DNA from: Clostridium algifaecis
Lineage (GTDB): Bacteria > Bacillota > Clostridia > Clostridiales > Clostridiaceae
DNA: 64,000 nucleotides
Direction of reading: 5' to 3'
NCBI RefSeq assembly: GCF_017874415.1
Contig: NZ_JAGGLM010000004.1
Span: 62,001-126,000, forward strand
Of the stretch, positions 46,749 to 57,753 are shown piece by piece. Made by a program: the position numbers and the translations under genes. How positions within the stretch are numbered: position 1 is the first letter of the stretch; each line of letters begins with the position of its first letter. The notes under the pieces were generated by a model. It saw only the letters and a program-made list of their open reading frames with translations, was not told where the DNA came from and ran no database searches.

Positions 46749-47432
46749 GTGGAAAGCTTTTCACCATTGTTTTTGATACATTTTGGGGCTTTAAAGATAC
46801 CAATAACCTCTAGTGTTCTTGTACAATGGGCAATTATTGTAATACTGGCTATTTTGGCAAAAATTTTTACACGCAATATGGAAAAAGTACCGAATAAAAA
46901 ACAAAGTGTTGTTGAAATGATTTTTGAAGGAATAAAAAATCTAGTTGAAGACAACATGGGAAAAGAGTACAGTTCATTTGTACCGTATGTAGGAACTCTT
47001 GCAATATACATTATAGTAATGAATATTGCTCCACTAATTATAGGAGTAAGAGCCCCAACAGAAGATTTGAGTGTAGCAGTGGGGTTAGCACTTATAACCT
47101 TTGTATTAGTTCAATTTAATGCAATTAAAAAAATTGGGCTGGGGCATTATTTTATAGCTTATGCTCATCCAGCAGTTCCATTATTACCACTTAATGTTGT
47201 GGAAAGAATAGTTCTGCCAGTTTCATTAAGCTTGCGACTGTTTGGTAATATGACAGCAGGAGCAGTAATTATTGGAATGGTATATAAAGGATTGGGTCAT
47301 ATAGCTTGGTTTTCACAATTATTAATACCAATTCCTTTTCATGCTTTTTTTGACTTATTTGATGGATCAATACAAATGATAGTATTTGTTATGCTTACTA
47401 TGATGAATATAAAAGTTATAGCAGAAGAGTAA
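46749..47432 (+). CDS. atpB: ATP synthase Fo subunit a
   Basis: Subunit a carries the ion half-channels of the membrane sector. Its 227 residues have 5-6 helices; the essential Arg is in LSLRLFGNMTAGAV, and the last helix region HAFFDLFDGSIQMIVFVMLTM is typical. The start is GTG at 46749, about 10 bases after aagaaggg; nearby ATG and GTG codons are out of frame. It is the second gene of the operon. Together with the c subunit it determines ion specificity. Confidence 0.95.
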   Translation: MESFSPLFLIHFGALKIPITSSVLVQWAIIVILAILAKIFTRNMEKVPNKKQSVVEMIFEGIKNLVEDNMGKEYSSFVPYVGTLAIYIIVMNIAPLIIGVRAPTEDLSVAVGLALITFVLVQFNAIKKIGLGHYFIAYAHPAVPLLPLNVVERIVLPVSLSLRLFGNMTAGAVIIGMVYKGLGHIAWFSQLLIPIPFHAFFDLFDGSIQMIVFVMLTMMNIKVIAEE

Positions 47433-47447
47433 AGCAATTAAAATTAA

Positions 47448-47726
<279 letters not shown>

Positions 47727-47783
47727 TATATAGTTGCCTCACCAGTTTACATATATATTTAGAGGGGAGGATTGAAGTTTGTT

Positions 47784-48263
47784 ATGCAAATTGATTGGTC
47801 TACAGTTATTATAACAATTGTAAACTTTGTTGTATTATATTTTATTTTGAAACATTTTTTCTTTAAACCTGTGAACAATACTATTGTGAAAAGGCAGGAT
47901 GAAATTAATTTAAAAATAAAAGATGCCGATGAAAATGAAAAAAAATCAAAACAAATGTTGTCTCAACATCAAGAGCTACTTAAAAATTCAAAACAAGAAG
48001 GTAAATCTATAGTTGAGGAATATAAAAATAAAGCTGAAAAAGTTTCTGAAGATGTAATAAAAGATGCCAAGAATGAGGCACAGTTGATTCTAGATAGAGC
48101 TAAAATTGAGGCTAATAGAGAAAAAGAAAAAGCTCAAGCTGATATAAAAAACCAGGTGGTTGATCTCGCTTTATTGGTATCATCAAAAGCGCTGGATGGC
48201 TCTATTGATGAAAAACAGCACAGAAAACTTATTGATGACTTTATAGCTAAGGTAGGTATCTAA
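47784..48263 (+). CDS. atpF: ATP synthase Fo subunit b
   Basis: Subunit b is the peripheral stalk that ties F1 to Fo. It has about 160 residues: one N-terminal membrane helix (STVIITIVNFVVLYFILKHF), then a long charged coiled coil (KIKDADENEKKSKQMLSQHQ, EKVSEDVIKDAKNEAQLILD). The start is uncertain: the ribosome site ggggagg lies only 1 base before a TTG (47772) and 13 bases before the ATG at 47784; family comparison favours the ATG (MQIDWSTV). It is followed 2 bases later by atpH. Confidence 0.94.
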   Translation: MQIDWSTVIITIVNFVVLYFILKHFFFKPVNNTIVKRQDEINLKIKDADENEKKSKQMLSQHQELLKNSKQEGKSIVEEYKNKAEKVSEDVIKDAKNEAQLILDRAKIEANREKEKAQADIKNQVVDLALLVSSKALDGSIDEKQHRKLIDDFIAKVGI

Positions 48264-48265
48264 CT

Positions 48266-48805
48266 ATGCATGAATATTTAGATAGGAGATACGCTCTTGC
48301 ACTTTACGAAGTTGCAGAAGAAAAAGGAAAAGTAGAAGAATACTTAGAACAATTAAGGCAAGTTGTATCTATTATAAAAAATAGTGATAAGTTTATAGAA
48401 ATTATAGAACATCCCGAAGTAAGTACATCTGTAAAAAAGAAAATGTTTACTGAAATTTTTAAGGATAAAGTTGACGGTGATATACTTTCATTTTTATTGG
48501 TTCTCATAGAAAAGGGAAGAATTGATGAAATTGAAGGAAAGCTTAGAGAGATGGAAAATATATATCTGGATAGGCATAATACTGCTATTGCAAAAGTAAA
48601 GACTGTTATATCTTTAAATGATGATGAAAAGAAAGCTTTAACTGATAAATTGGAAAAGAAGTTTAATAAAAAAGTTTTGCTTCAGGAAGAATTAGATTCT
48701 AGTATAATAGGTGGAGTCTATATTCAGGTAGACAATGAAATAATTGATGGTACCATAAAGTCAAAACTTTCTGAAATGAAAAAAATAATGCTTAAGGGAG
48801 AATAG
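48266..48805 (+). CDS. atpH: ATP synthase F1 subunit delta
   Basis: Delta links the b stalk to the top of F1. The 179-residue protein opens with the family motif [19 protein letters not shown], has a helical N-terminal domain and the C-terminal [37 protein letters not shown] typical of the OSCP/delta family. Its ATG comes 2 bases after the atpF stop, so translation is probably coupled. Ten bases separate it from atpA. Confidence 0.95.
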   Translation: MHEYLDRRYALALYEVAEEKGKVEEYLEQLRQVVSIIKNSDKFIEIIEHPEVSTSVKKKMFTEIFKDKVDGDILSFLLVLIEKGRIDEIEGKLREMENIYLDRHNTAIAKVKTVISLNDDEKKALTDKLEKKFNKKVLLQEELDSSIIGGVYIQVDNEIIDGTIKSKLSEMKKIMLKGE

Positions 48806-48815
48806 AGGTGAGCCT

Positions 48816-50330
48816 ATGAATATAAAGCCTGAAGAGATAACTTCAATTATAAAAGATGAAATACAGAAGTATGAGAAAAAAATAGAAACAGTTGATTCAG
48901 GTACAATAATTCAAATCGGTGATGGTATTGCCAGAGTTTATGGCCTTAATCAGTGTATGGCAGGAGAACTTTTAGAATTTCCAAATGATATTTATGGAAT
49001 GGCTTTAAATCTTGAACAAGATAATGTAGGATGTGTTCTTTTAGGTTCTGAAGAGGGAATAAAAGAAGGAGATTCAGTTAAAAGAACAGGAAAGGTTATG
49101 GAAGTACCTGTAGGAGAAGAACTTATGGGTAGAGTTGTAAATTCACTTGGTCAGGCTATTGATGGAAAAGGCCCTATTAAGACACATGAAACCAGGCCTG
49201 TAGAACTTATAGCTCCAGGAGTTATAACAAGACAATCAGTTAAGGAACCACTCCAAACAGGACTAAAAGCTATAGATTCAATGATACCAATAGGAAAAGG
49301 GCAAAGAGAACTTATAATAGGAGACAGACAAACAGGAAAAACTGCTATTGCGATGGATACAATAATAAATCAAAAAGGAAAAGATGTAATATGTATTTAT
49401 GTAGCAATAGGACAGAAACAGTCAACTGTAGCACATATAGTAAATGACCTGACTGAAATGGGTGCTATGGATTATACAATAGTTGTATCAGCATCAGCGT
49501 CAGATTCAGCACCACTTCAATATATTTCTCCTTATGCAGGGTGTTCTATGGGTGAATATTTTATGCATAAAGGAAAGGATGTTCTTATAGTATATGATGA
49601 TTTGTCCAAACATGCAGTTGCATATAGAGAGATGTCATTATTACTTCGTAGACCACCAGGAAGAGAAGCATACCCTGGAGATGTATTCTATTTACATTCA
49701 AGATTACTTGAAAGAGCTGCAAAGCTTTCAGATAAATTAGGTGGAGGATCACTTACAGCTCTGCCGATAATAGAAACTATGGCAGGAGATGTTACTGCAT
49801 ATATACCAACAAATGTTATTTCTATAACTGATGGCCAGATATTCCTTGAGACAGAGCTTTTTTATGCTGGACAGAGACCGGCTATAAATGCAGGTATATC
49901 AGTATCAAGGGTTGGTGGTAATGCACAAATTAAAGCCATGAAACAGGTAGCAGGTACCTTGAGATTGGATCTGGCACAGTATAGGGAACTTGCATCATTT
50001 GCCCAATTTGGATCGGATCTTGACAAGGAATCTATGAGGAGACTTGAAAAAGGTAAGAGGTTAACGGAGATATTAAAACAACCTCAATATAGACCAATGC
50101 CTGTAGAAAATCAGGTAATGATATTATTTGCAGCTGGTAGAAATCATCTTATGGATGTACCGGTTGAAAAAATTGTAGAATTCGAAAATGAATTCATGGA
50201 TTATATGGGTACACATCATAATGAGATAGGACAAGAAATCAGAGAAAAGAAGATTATATCTGATGAATTAAGTGATAAACTTGGTAATGCTATAGAAGAA
50301 TTTAAAAAAATATTTTTAGCAGAGGCTTAA
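48816..50330 (+). CDS. atpA: ATP synthase F1 subunit alpha
   Basis: This is the non-catalytic nucleotide-binding subunit of F1. Its 504 residues contain a beta-barrel N-terminal domain ([19 protein letters not shown]), Walker [12 protein letters not shown] (about 169-179), Walker [13 protein letters not shown] and the arginine finger region in [33 protein letters not shown] is a standard block. The site tagaggtgag precedes the ATG. Full length, nothing unusual. Confidence 0.98.
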   Translation: MNIKPEEITSIIKDEIQKYEKKIETVDSGTIIQIGDGIARVYGLNQCMAGELLEFPNDIYGMALNLEQDNVGCVLLGSEEGIKEGDSVKRTGKVMEVPVGEELMGRVVNSLGQAIDGKGPIKTHETRPVELIAPGVITRQSVKEPLQTGLKAIDSMIPIGKGQRELIIGDRQTGKTAIAMDTIINQKGKDVICIYVAIGQKQSTVAHIVNDLTEMGAMDYTIVVSASASDSAPLQYISPYAGCSMGEYFMHKGKDVLIVYDDLSKHAVAYREMSLLLRRPPGREAYPGDVFYLHSRLLERAAKLSDKLGGGSLTALPIIETMAGDVTAYIPTNVISITDGQIFLETELFYAGQRPAINAGISVSRVGGNAQIKAMKQVAGTLRLDLAQYRELASFAQFGSDLDKESMRRLEKGKRLTEILKQPQYRPMPVENQVMILFAAGRNHLMDVPVEKIVEFENEFMDYMGTHHNEIGQEIREKKIISDELSDKLGNAIEEFKKIFLAEA

Positions 50331-50352
50331 TTTCCTCTGCGGGAGGTGAAAT

Positions 50353-51204
50353 ATGGCAGGAGCAGGACTTGTTGCAATAAAAAGAAGGATAAAATCAATA
50401 ACCAGTACTCAGAAAATAACAAATGCCATGAAACTTATTGCCACCTCTAAACTTAGAAAAGTTAGAAAAAAACTTGAGGCAAATAATGAATACTGTAAGC
50501 TTTTCACATCTATTGTAAATGAGTTTGTCTTGGGTGCAGAGGAAAAAAATATTTATATAGATGGTAATAAAAGTAAAGCTAAACTTTATATTGCTTTAAA
50601 TTCAGATACAGGATTGTGTGGAGGCTTTAACGCCAGCGTTGTAAATGAAGCCGATGCTGTTATGTCAAAGGATAAAGAAAATAATTCCTTGATAGTTGTA
50701 GGTCAAAAAGGAAGAATGTATTTTAAAAGACTTAAATATAGTACTGAAGCAGAATATGTTGATATTCCAGATATACCTACAATGAAAGAAGTGGATACTA
50801 TAGTGTATAAAGCTTTAGATCTTTATAGAAGTGGCAAAATTGGAGAAGTTAATATAGTTTATACTAAGTTTATTTCAACTGTAAGACAGAATGTAATTGT
50901 TGAAAAGTTGCTTCCACTTAAAGGTGACAAAGCGGAAGAAAGAAATTTTATTGTAAAGTTTGAACCATCCATAGATGAAATGTTAGATGATGTAGTAAAA
51001 CTTCACCTAAAACAGAAATTACTTAATTGTATGATAAATTCCAAAGTCAGTGAACAGGCTTCTAGAATGACGGCCATGGATGGTGCAACTAAAAATGCAA
51101 ATGACCTATTGGATAAATTAAATCTTAAATATAATAGAGAAAGACAATCTGCTATAACGCAGGAAATAACTGAAATAGTTGGAGGAGCAGAAGCTCTTAA
51201 GTAA
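50353..51204 (+). CDS. atpG: ATP synthase F1 subunit gamma
   Basis: Gamma is the central rotating shaft of F1. Its 283 residues comprise a long N-terminal helix (LVAIKRRIKSITSTQKITNAMKLIATSKLRK), a Rossmann-like middle (KLYIALNSDTGLCGGFNASV) and a C-terminal helix ending NRERQSAITQEITEIVGGAEAL. Both terminal helices have the expected family sequence. The gene starts 22 bases after atpA with a gggaggtg site. Confidence 0.97.
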   Translation: MAGAGLVAIKRRIKSITSTQKITNAMKLIATSKLRKVRKKLEANNEYCKLFTSIVNEFVLGAEEKNIYIDGNKSKAKLYIALNSDTGLCGGFNASVVNEADAVMSKDKENNSLIVVGQKGRMYFKRLKYSTEAEYVDIPDIPTMKEVDTIVYKALDLYRSGKIGEVNIVYTKFISTVRQNVIVEKLLPLKGDKAEERNFIVKFEPSIDEMLDDVVKLHLKQKLLNCMINSKVSEQASRMTAMDGATKNANDLLDKLNLKYNRERQSAITQEITEIVGGAEALK

Positions 51205-52611
<1,407 letters not shown>

Positions 52612-52634
52612 TAAATTACAAGAGGGAGATTAAT

Positions 52635-53033
52635 ATGTCAGAAGCTTTAAAATTGACTATCCTTACTCCTGAAAGAGATTTCTACAGGGGAGAAGTGGTA
52701 GAACTAATAACTGAAAGTATACAAGGTAGTATTGCTATTCTTCCAAATCATATGCCTTTAATAACTACCCTTCAACCTACTGCTACTGAGATTACACAGA
52801 AAGATGGTAAGAAGTTAAAAGCATTTACTTCTACTGGAATACTTGAAGTAAAAAATAATGAACTTAAAATTCTCTGTGATGCTTGTGAATGGCCTGAAGA
52901 AGTGGACTTAAAGAGGGCAGAAGCGGCCAGAAATAGGGCAGAGGAGAGATTACACGATAAGAAAAACGGAATAGATGTAAAAAGAGCTCAGATGTCATTA
53001 GCAAGGGCTCTGGCTAGAATTAATTTAAAATAA
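52635..53033 (+). CDS. atpC: ATP synthase F1 subunit epsilon
   Basis: Epsilon is part of the rotor and in many bacteria inhibits ATP hydrolysis. Its 132 residues comprise an N-terminal beta-sandwich (LKLTILTPERDFYRGEVVELITES, SIAILPNHMPLITTL) and a two-helix C-terminal tail (DLKRAEAARNRAEERLHDKK, RAQMSLARALARINL). It is the last gene of the operon and a terminator follows. Confidence 0.96.
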   Translation: MSEALKLTILTPERDFYRGEVVELITESIQGSIAILPNHMPLITTLQPTATEITQKDGKKLKAFTSTGILEVKNNELKILCDACEWPEEVDLKRAEAARNRAEERLHDKKNGIDVKRAQMSLARALARINLK

Positions 53034-53059
53034 TAATTAAATATATGAATTATAAATGA

Positions 53060-53090
53060 GCATGGAGTTTTTACTCTGTGCCTATTTTTT
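53060..53090 (+). terminator. Terminator of the atp operon
   Basis: gcatggagt (53060-53068) pairs with actctgtgc (53073-53081) with two G-T pairs and a 4-base T loop, followed by ctattttttg. Confidence 0.8.
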
Positions 53091-53240
53091 GCAAAAAAAT
53101 ACATTCACAATATAATTAAATTAATTATATATTAATAGTGAACATATCTATATTAATATTGTAAATATAAATTGTAGAAAATTGAATAATATGTTCATAT
53201 CTGTCCATAATTTTAAAGAGTGTAAAGGGGAGGATGGATT

Positions 53241-53999
53241 ATGAATAAAAAAATTATCATTTCAGTTATATTATGCATAGTATGTATAATGTCTTTATCA
53301 GTTAAATCTTTGGCATATAAGTTAGATACTGATGATAAAAGCAATTCAGATGAGATGTCTTTTTACAAAAAAGAAAACAGGTCAAGCAACAAAGCGGACT
53401 TATTTAAAAATATAATCAAGGCAACAAATGGAAAAATTATAGAATATGGTATTATGGCTGAATTTAACAACAGTGATTCAAGAGAAAAAACTGTAAATGA
53501 ATTATTCAAAAAACTAAATGAAAATAATAATTTAGTTAAGAAAAGTTCTAGCAATAGTGAAAGTTATTCTATAGAATTTCATGGGAATTCCATAGATGGC
53601 AATATACAAAGTACTGGATATTCAAATCACAATATTGTGAAAGTAGATATAGTGAAACAGGATAATAAATATTCGCTTTATAAATTGAATAGTAATTTGG
53701 ATTCCATATTGAAAGATTATAATACAAAAATTATCTATTACAAGTATATAAAGGTAAAAATAGAAAATAATAATATAAATGGTGCATACAATAAAGTGAT
53801 AAAATGCCTAAAAGATATTGGAGACAGTAATATAAAGACTGAAACTTTAGAAAATGGCTATACATCTACTACTTATACAGGACAATATGAGAAAATTTAT
53901 AGTGCTGGAAAGCCAGTTGATTTTAATTTTTCAGTTGTTCATTATTCTACCGGGACTTATATAATAATGGGAACACCAGAAATTATAGAAACATATTGA
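53241..53999 (+). CDS. ywmB: YwmB-like secreted protein (DUF1779, TATA-box-binding-like fold)
   Basis: This 252-residue protein has a clear signal peptide (about residues 4-24, ending near SLAYK). The region after residue 50 (LFKNIIKATNGKIIEYGIMAEFN) is the family start, followed by repeated alpha/beta units (YSIEFHGNSIDGNIQSTGYSN). YwmB proteins have a TBP-like duplicated fold and no known activity. Its place between the atp operon and murA/spoIID is the same as in B. subtilis, which is the main support. The site ggggagga lies 6-7 bases before the ATG. Confidence 0.8.
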   Translation: MNKKIIISVILCIVCIMSLSVKSLAYKLDTDDKSNSDEMSFYKKENRSSNKADLFKNIIKATNGKIIEYGIMAEFNNSDSREKTVNELFKKLNENNNLVKKSSSNSESYSIEFHGNSIDGNIQSTGYSNHNIVKVDIVKQDNKYSLYKLNSNLDSILKDYNTKIIYYKYIKVKIENNNINGAYNKVIKCLKDIGDSNIKTETLENGYTSTTYTGQYEKIYSAGKPVDFNFSVVHYSTGTYIIMGTPEIIETY

Positions 54000-54064
54000 T
54001 ACACTGCATTTATTAAATTAATATACAAAAAACATATCACAAATTATAGAATGGAGGACCATAA

Positions 54065-55321
54065 ATGAGTAAGATAGTAGTCAGAGGTGGAAGAAAATTA
54101 CATGGTGAAGTACAAATAAGTTCTGCTAAAAATTCTGTATTACCGATTATAGCTGGTTGTATACTAAATGGTGATAAGTGTGTAATAAATAATGTGCCAA
54201 TGCTGGAGGATGTATTTGTAATAATTGATATATTAAAAAGTATTGGAGCAAAGGTTGATATAAATAAAATTGAAAACAAAGTAATAATAGATACTGAAGA
54301 TATTAAAGACTGTATGCCTGATAGTGAATTGGTAAAAAAAATGAGAGCTTCTTTTTTGATTATGGGCCCGATGCTATGCAGATTTGGACATTTTAAAATA
54401 TCTTTGCCAGGAGGATGTAATATTGGAACAAGACCAATAGATTTGCATATAAAAGGATTAAGTGCTCTTGGGGCAAAGATAAATGTTGGATATGGTTATG
54501 TGGAGGCATTTGCCAAAAAACTTGTAGGAAGCAACGTATACTTAGATTTTCCATCTGTAGGAGCTACCGAAAATATAATTATGGCAGCTGTTATGGCTGA
54601 AGGAGAAACTATAATAGAAAATGCAGCTGAGGAACCTGAAATAGCTGATTTAGGAAGATTTTTAAATAGTATGGGAGCAAATATAATGGGCATAGGTACT
54701 GATACTATTCGTATAATAGGTGTTAAAAGTTTAAAAGGAACCACATATAAACCTATAAGCGACAGAATAGAATGTGGTACATTTATGATAGCAGCAGCCA
54801 TAACAAGGAGTAAATTTAAAATAAATGGAGTTAATTTTGAATATTTGAAACCAATAATTGCAAAATTGACTGAGGCTGGTATATATATAGAACCAAAAGG
54901 AAACAGTGTGATTGTAGATGGAAACAGAGAACTTAGACATATAGATGTAAAAACCATGCCTTATCCAGGATTCCCAACTGATATGCAATCACAAATTACA
55001 GGACTTCTATGTACTGTTAAGGGTACTAGTATAATAACGGAAACGATTTTTGAAAACAGATTTATGCATGCCGCAGAAATGAAAAGAATGGGAGCTAATA
55101 TAAAAATAGATGGAAGGAGTGCTGTTGTTGAAGGCATTTCCAAACTTACAGGTGCTAAGGTAAGAGCTACAGATTTAAGGGCAGGTGCAGCACTTATATT
55201 ATGTGGGCTTGCAGCAGAAGGTGAAACTGAAGTATCAGACATATATCATGTAGATAGAGGATATGTAAACATTGAAGAGAAATTTAAATTATTGGGTGCT
55301 GATATAGAAAGAGTAAATTAA
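54065..55321 (+). CDS. murA: UDP-N-acetylglucosamine 1-carboxyvinyltransferase
   Basis: MurA carries out the first committed step of peptidoglycan synthesis, transferring enolpyruvate from PEP to UDP-GlcNAc. Its 418 residues contain ISSAKNSVLPIIA (Lys21-Lys/Asn region), the catalytic-loop Cys118 in LPGGCNIGTRPIDLHIKGL (the fosfomycin target, intact), FPTDMQSQITGLLC and LRAGAALILCGLAAEG. The position upstream of spoIID corresponds to B. subtilis murAA. Clostridia often carry a second murA; none is seen here. Confidence 0.96.
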   Translation: MSKIVVRGGRKLHGEVQISSAKNSVLPIIAGCILNGDKCVINNVPMLEDVFVIIDILKSIGAKVDINKIENKVIIDTEDIKDCMPDSELVKKMRASFLIMGPMLCRFGHFKISLPGGCNIGTRPIDLHIKGLSALGAKINVGYGYVEAFAKKLVGSNVYLDFPSVGATENIIMAAVMAEGETIIENAAEEPEIADLGRFLNSMGANIMGIGTDTIRIIGVKSLKGTTYKPISDRIECGTFMIAAAITRSKFKINGVNFEYLKPIIAKLTEAGIYIEPKGNSVIVDGNRELRHIDVKTMPYPGFPTDMQSQITGLLCTVKGTSIITETIFENRFMHAAEMKRMGANIKIDGRSAVVEGISKLTGAKVRATDLRAGAALILCGLAAEGETEVSDIYHVDRGYVNIEEKFKLLGADIERVN

Positions 55322-55438
55322 AGTAATATTTATTCCTTATTTTCCATATAATTATATTATTTACAAATGGATAAGTGTAAATAATAATTATTATAAAGCA
55401 TATTTTTATGATACAGGTAAAATTATGAAAGGAGTCTA

Positions 55439-56476
55439 ATGAGGAAAAGTATTATACTGATATTAAAAAGAATATTTATTTTAGTGTTTATGTGTACAAG
55501 TTTTATAATTGCATTGTCTTTTATTTTGGGAAGTTCTAATGACAAAAACACAAATTTGCCTGGATTTTTTATGAAATCAAAAAGTATAATTTTTAATGAC
55601 AATAATGGAGGAAATATAAAAGTTTATATAACAAAGCAAAATAAAGTAAAAGAGATACCTATTGAAGAATATGTAACGGGAGTTGTAGCTGGAGAAATGC
55701 CTGCTGAGTTTTCAGAAGAGGCACTTAAAGCTCAGGCTGTAGCTGCTAGAACTTTTGCAGTAGCACATATGGAGAAGTATGGTGGAAAAAAATATAAAAG
55801 TAATACTGGAGCAGATGTATCTGATGATACTAAATGTCAGGTTTTTGTATCAAAAAATAATAGATTTAATACATGGTCTGATAAGGACAGAAACAATTAT
55901 TGGAATAAGATAACTGATGCAGTAAATTCAACAAAAGGAGAAATATTGACTTATAAAGGCAAATTAGTTACAGAACCATATTATTTTGCTACAAGCAGTG
56001 GAAGCACTGAAAGTGCTCTTGAGATATTTAATGATGATAAGGGATATTTAAAAAGTGTAGATAGTCCTGGAGAAGAAAAAGCGCCTAAATATAAAACTCA
56101 AAAGCAAATATCCAGAGGAGAATTTATAAATAAAATTAATTCTGCTTACAACAGTTCCAAATTATCTGTTTCAAACTTGGAAAACGATGTTAAAATAGAA
56201 AGCAGAACCGAGGGTGGATCTGTAAAAAACATAAAACTTGGTTATATTACTATATCTGGAACAAAATTTAGAACTTTAATGGGAATCAATTCATCTAATT
56301 TTAGTATAAATTTTATTGGAAATAATGTTCGTATACAATGTCTTGGGTATGGGCATGATGTTGGTATGAGTCAGTGGGGAGCCAATGCTATGGCTAAAAA
56401 AGGCAAAAATTATAGAGATATATTATATCATTATTATAGCGGAGTAAAAATACAGAAAATGAGCGATATATTATAA
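55439..56476 (+). CDS. spoIID: Stage II sporulation protein D, peptidoglycan lytic enzyme
   Basis: SpoIID is the lytic transglycosylase of the SpoIID-SpoIIP-SpoIIM engulfment machine in the mother-cell membrane. Its 345 residues have one N-terminal membrane anchor (about 9-30), then the catalytic region IEEYVTGVVAGEMPAEFSEE (catalytic Glu about 86) with ALKAQAVAARTFAVAHMEKYG and the C-terminal GYGHDVGMSQWGANAMAKKG. The site aaaggagt precedes the ATG by 5-6 bases. It lies between murA and spoIIQ and ends with its own terminator. Confidence 0.95.
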   Translation: MRKSIILILKRIFILVFMCTSFIIALSFILGSSNDKNTNLPGFFMKSKSIIFNDNNGGNIKVYITKQNKVKEIPIEEYVTGVVAGEMPAEFSEEALKAQAVAARTFAVAHMEKYGGKKYKSNTGADVSDDTKCQVFVSKNNRFNTWSDKDRNNYWNKITDAVNSTKGEILTYKGKLVTEPYYFATSSGSTESALEIFNDDKGYLKSVDSPGEEKAPKYKTQKQISRGEFINKINSAYNSSKLSVSNLENDVKIESRTEGGSVKNIKLGYITISGTKFRTLMGINSSNFSINFIGNNVRIQCLGYGHDVGMSQWGANAMAKKGKNYRDILYHYYSGVKIQKMSDIL

Positions 56477-56477
56477 G

Positions 56478-56511
56478 AATTAGCAGCTAAATTATAGCTG
56501 CTAATTTTTTT
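56478..56511 (+). terminator. Terminator of spoIID
   Basis: aattagcagct (56478-56488) pairs with agctgctaatt (56496-56506), followed by ttttt. Confidence 0.92.
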
Positions 56512-56532
56512 ACAAAAAATTTTATAAAATAT

Positions 56533-56560
56533 GTATTTTTTGTAACTCTCTGGACAAACT
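56533..56560 (+). promoter_or_regulatory. Probable sigma-F promoter of spoIIQ
   Basis: GTATT (56533-56537), 14-base spacer and GGACAAACT (56552-56560) fit the sigma-F pattern (GYATA near -35; GGNNANANT at -10). spoIIQ is a known sigma-F gene. Confidence 0.55.
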
Positions 56561-56579
56561 ACAAAAAGGAGGTGTTCAT

Positions 56580-57296
56580 ATGGATAAAAAGTTTATTAAA
56601 GGACCAATTAATTTTTTTAAGAAAGAGGGTTTTTATGTAATTCTGTTTATTTGTTTGTGTGTGGCAGCTGCAGCGGCTATTTTGACAGTTAAAAACAATA
56701 AAAATGAAATTTCAAATGAAAATAAGGCAGCTATATCACAGAAGAGCGGTAATGGAGAAACGGCAAAGGCAGAAAAAAAATACGATAATGCCCTTCAAGT
56801 TAAAAAAGACAGTAATACACAAAATAAAACAAACAACAGTGTTCAAAAACAGGAACCTTCAAAAGGTGTATCAAATTTGGTTAGCACAGCTTTTCAAAAG
56901 CCTGTAGAAGGTAATATAGCAAGGGCTTTTTCGGAGAATCCAGTATATTGGAGTTCTACAAATACGTATAGACCAAATCTAGGATATGATATACAAGCTT
57001 CTGTTGGAAAGTCAGTATTTGCAGCAATGGATGGAAAAGTAGAAGAAATAAATACAGATACTCAAGATGGAGTTCAAGTTATTATAAATCATCAAAATGG
57101 TTTAAAAACAGTTTATTCAAATTTAGACCGGAATTTGAAAGTTTCTAAAGGACAGAATGTAACAAAAGGAACAGTAATAGGATCTGTAGGAAATACGACT
57201 CTTAGATCGGCTTATGAAAAGTATGGAGATCATCTTCATTTTGCTGTTTTAAAGGGAGATAAATTTGTTGATCCAGGAAAATATATAAAATATTAA
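56580..57296 (+). CDS. spoIIQ: SpoIIQ-like M23-fold protein, probably catalytically inactive
   Basis: SpoIIQ is the forespore-membrane half of the SpoIIQ-SpoIIIAH channel. The 238-residue protein has a membrane helix (about 18-37), a low-complexity Lys/Asn/Gln linker (about 40-100) and a C-terminal LytM/M23 domain. The last zinc motif GDHLHFAV (H218, H220) is present, but the first HxxxD motif reads NLGYD: Asn133 replaces the His while Asp137 stays. B. subtilis SpoIIQ also lacks this His, whereas C. difficile SpoIIQ keeps it. The protein is therefore probably structural. aaaaaggaggtg precedes the ATG; a sigma-F-type promoter lies upstream. Confidence 0.88.
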   Translation: MDKKFIKGPINFFKKEGFYVILFICLCVAAAAAILTVKNNKNEISNENKAAISQKSGNGETAKAEKKYDNALQVKKDSNTQNKTNNSVQKQEPSKGVSNLVSTAFQKPVEGNIARAFSENPVYWSSTNTYRPNLGYDIQASVGKSVFAAMDGKVEEINTDTQDGVQVIINHQNGLKTVYSNLDRNLKVSKGQNVTKGTVIGSVGNTTLRSAYEKYGDHLHFAVLKGDKFVDPGKYIKY

Positions 57297-57301
57297 TATT
57301 T

Positions 57302-57333
57302 AGCCATTTCTTTATATTTATGAAGAAATGGCT
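57302..57333. other. Hairpin between spoIIQ and spoIIID
   Basis: agccatttctt (57302-57312) pairs exactly with aagaaatggct (57323-57333), but it is followed by ggtaaaaaag rather than T. It is not a standard plus-strand terminator and may be a transcript-end or leader structure. Confidence 0.55.
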
Positions 57334-57401
57334 GGTAAAAAAGTTTATTTAAGTACTATTAATTCTGTACTGTTAACTGATAGTAAAGGAGTTGAAATTA
57401 T

Positions 57402-57656
57402 TTGAAAGATTACATTGAAGAAAGAGTTTTAGAAGTAGCTAAATATATAATAGGATCGAAAGCTACAATAAGGAAGACGGCGAGAGTTTTTGGAGTTAGT
57501 AAAAGTACTATACATAAAGATATGACTGAAAGACTTCCAAAAATAAATCCTCAAATTGCGGTGCAGGCTAAAATGATATTGGACTACAATAAAGCAGAAA
57601 GACATATTAGAGGAGGAAATGCAACTAAAATGAAGTATAAAGCTATTGAAGGTTAA
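57402..57656 (+). CDS. spoIIID: Sporulation transcription factor SpoIIID
   Basis: SpoIIID is a small mother-cell DNA-binding protein that adjusts the sigma-E regulon and helps turn on sigK. Its 84 residues align with B. subtilis SpoIIID along their length: KDYIEERVLEVAKYII, the helix-turn-helix VFGVSKSTIHKDMTERLP, then INPQIAVQAKMILDYNKAERHIRGGNATKMKYK. The start is TTG at 57402, with aaaggag about 10 bases ahead. It is followed by mbl as in Bacillus. Confidence 0.96.
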   Translation: MKDYIEERVLEVAKYIIGSKATIRKTARVFGVSKSTIHKDMTERLPKINPQIAVQAKMILDYNKAERHIRGGNATKMKYKAIEG

Positions 57657-57753
57657 AAACATTCCTTTTATGATTGTAATATGGTAAAATTAATAAAAGA
57701 AGATAATTTTATGTCGCAAACGAAAAGTAAGGGAGAGTAGGAGTGAAAAAGGA

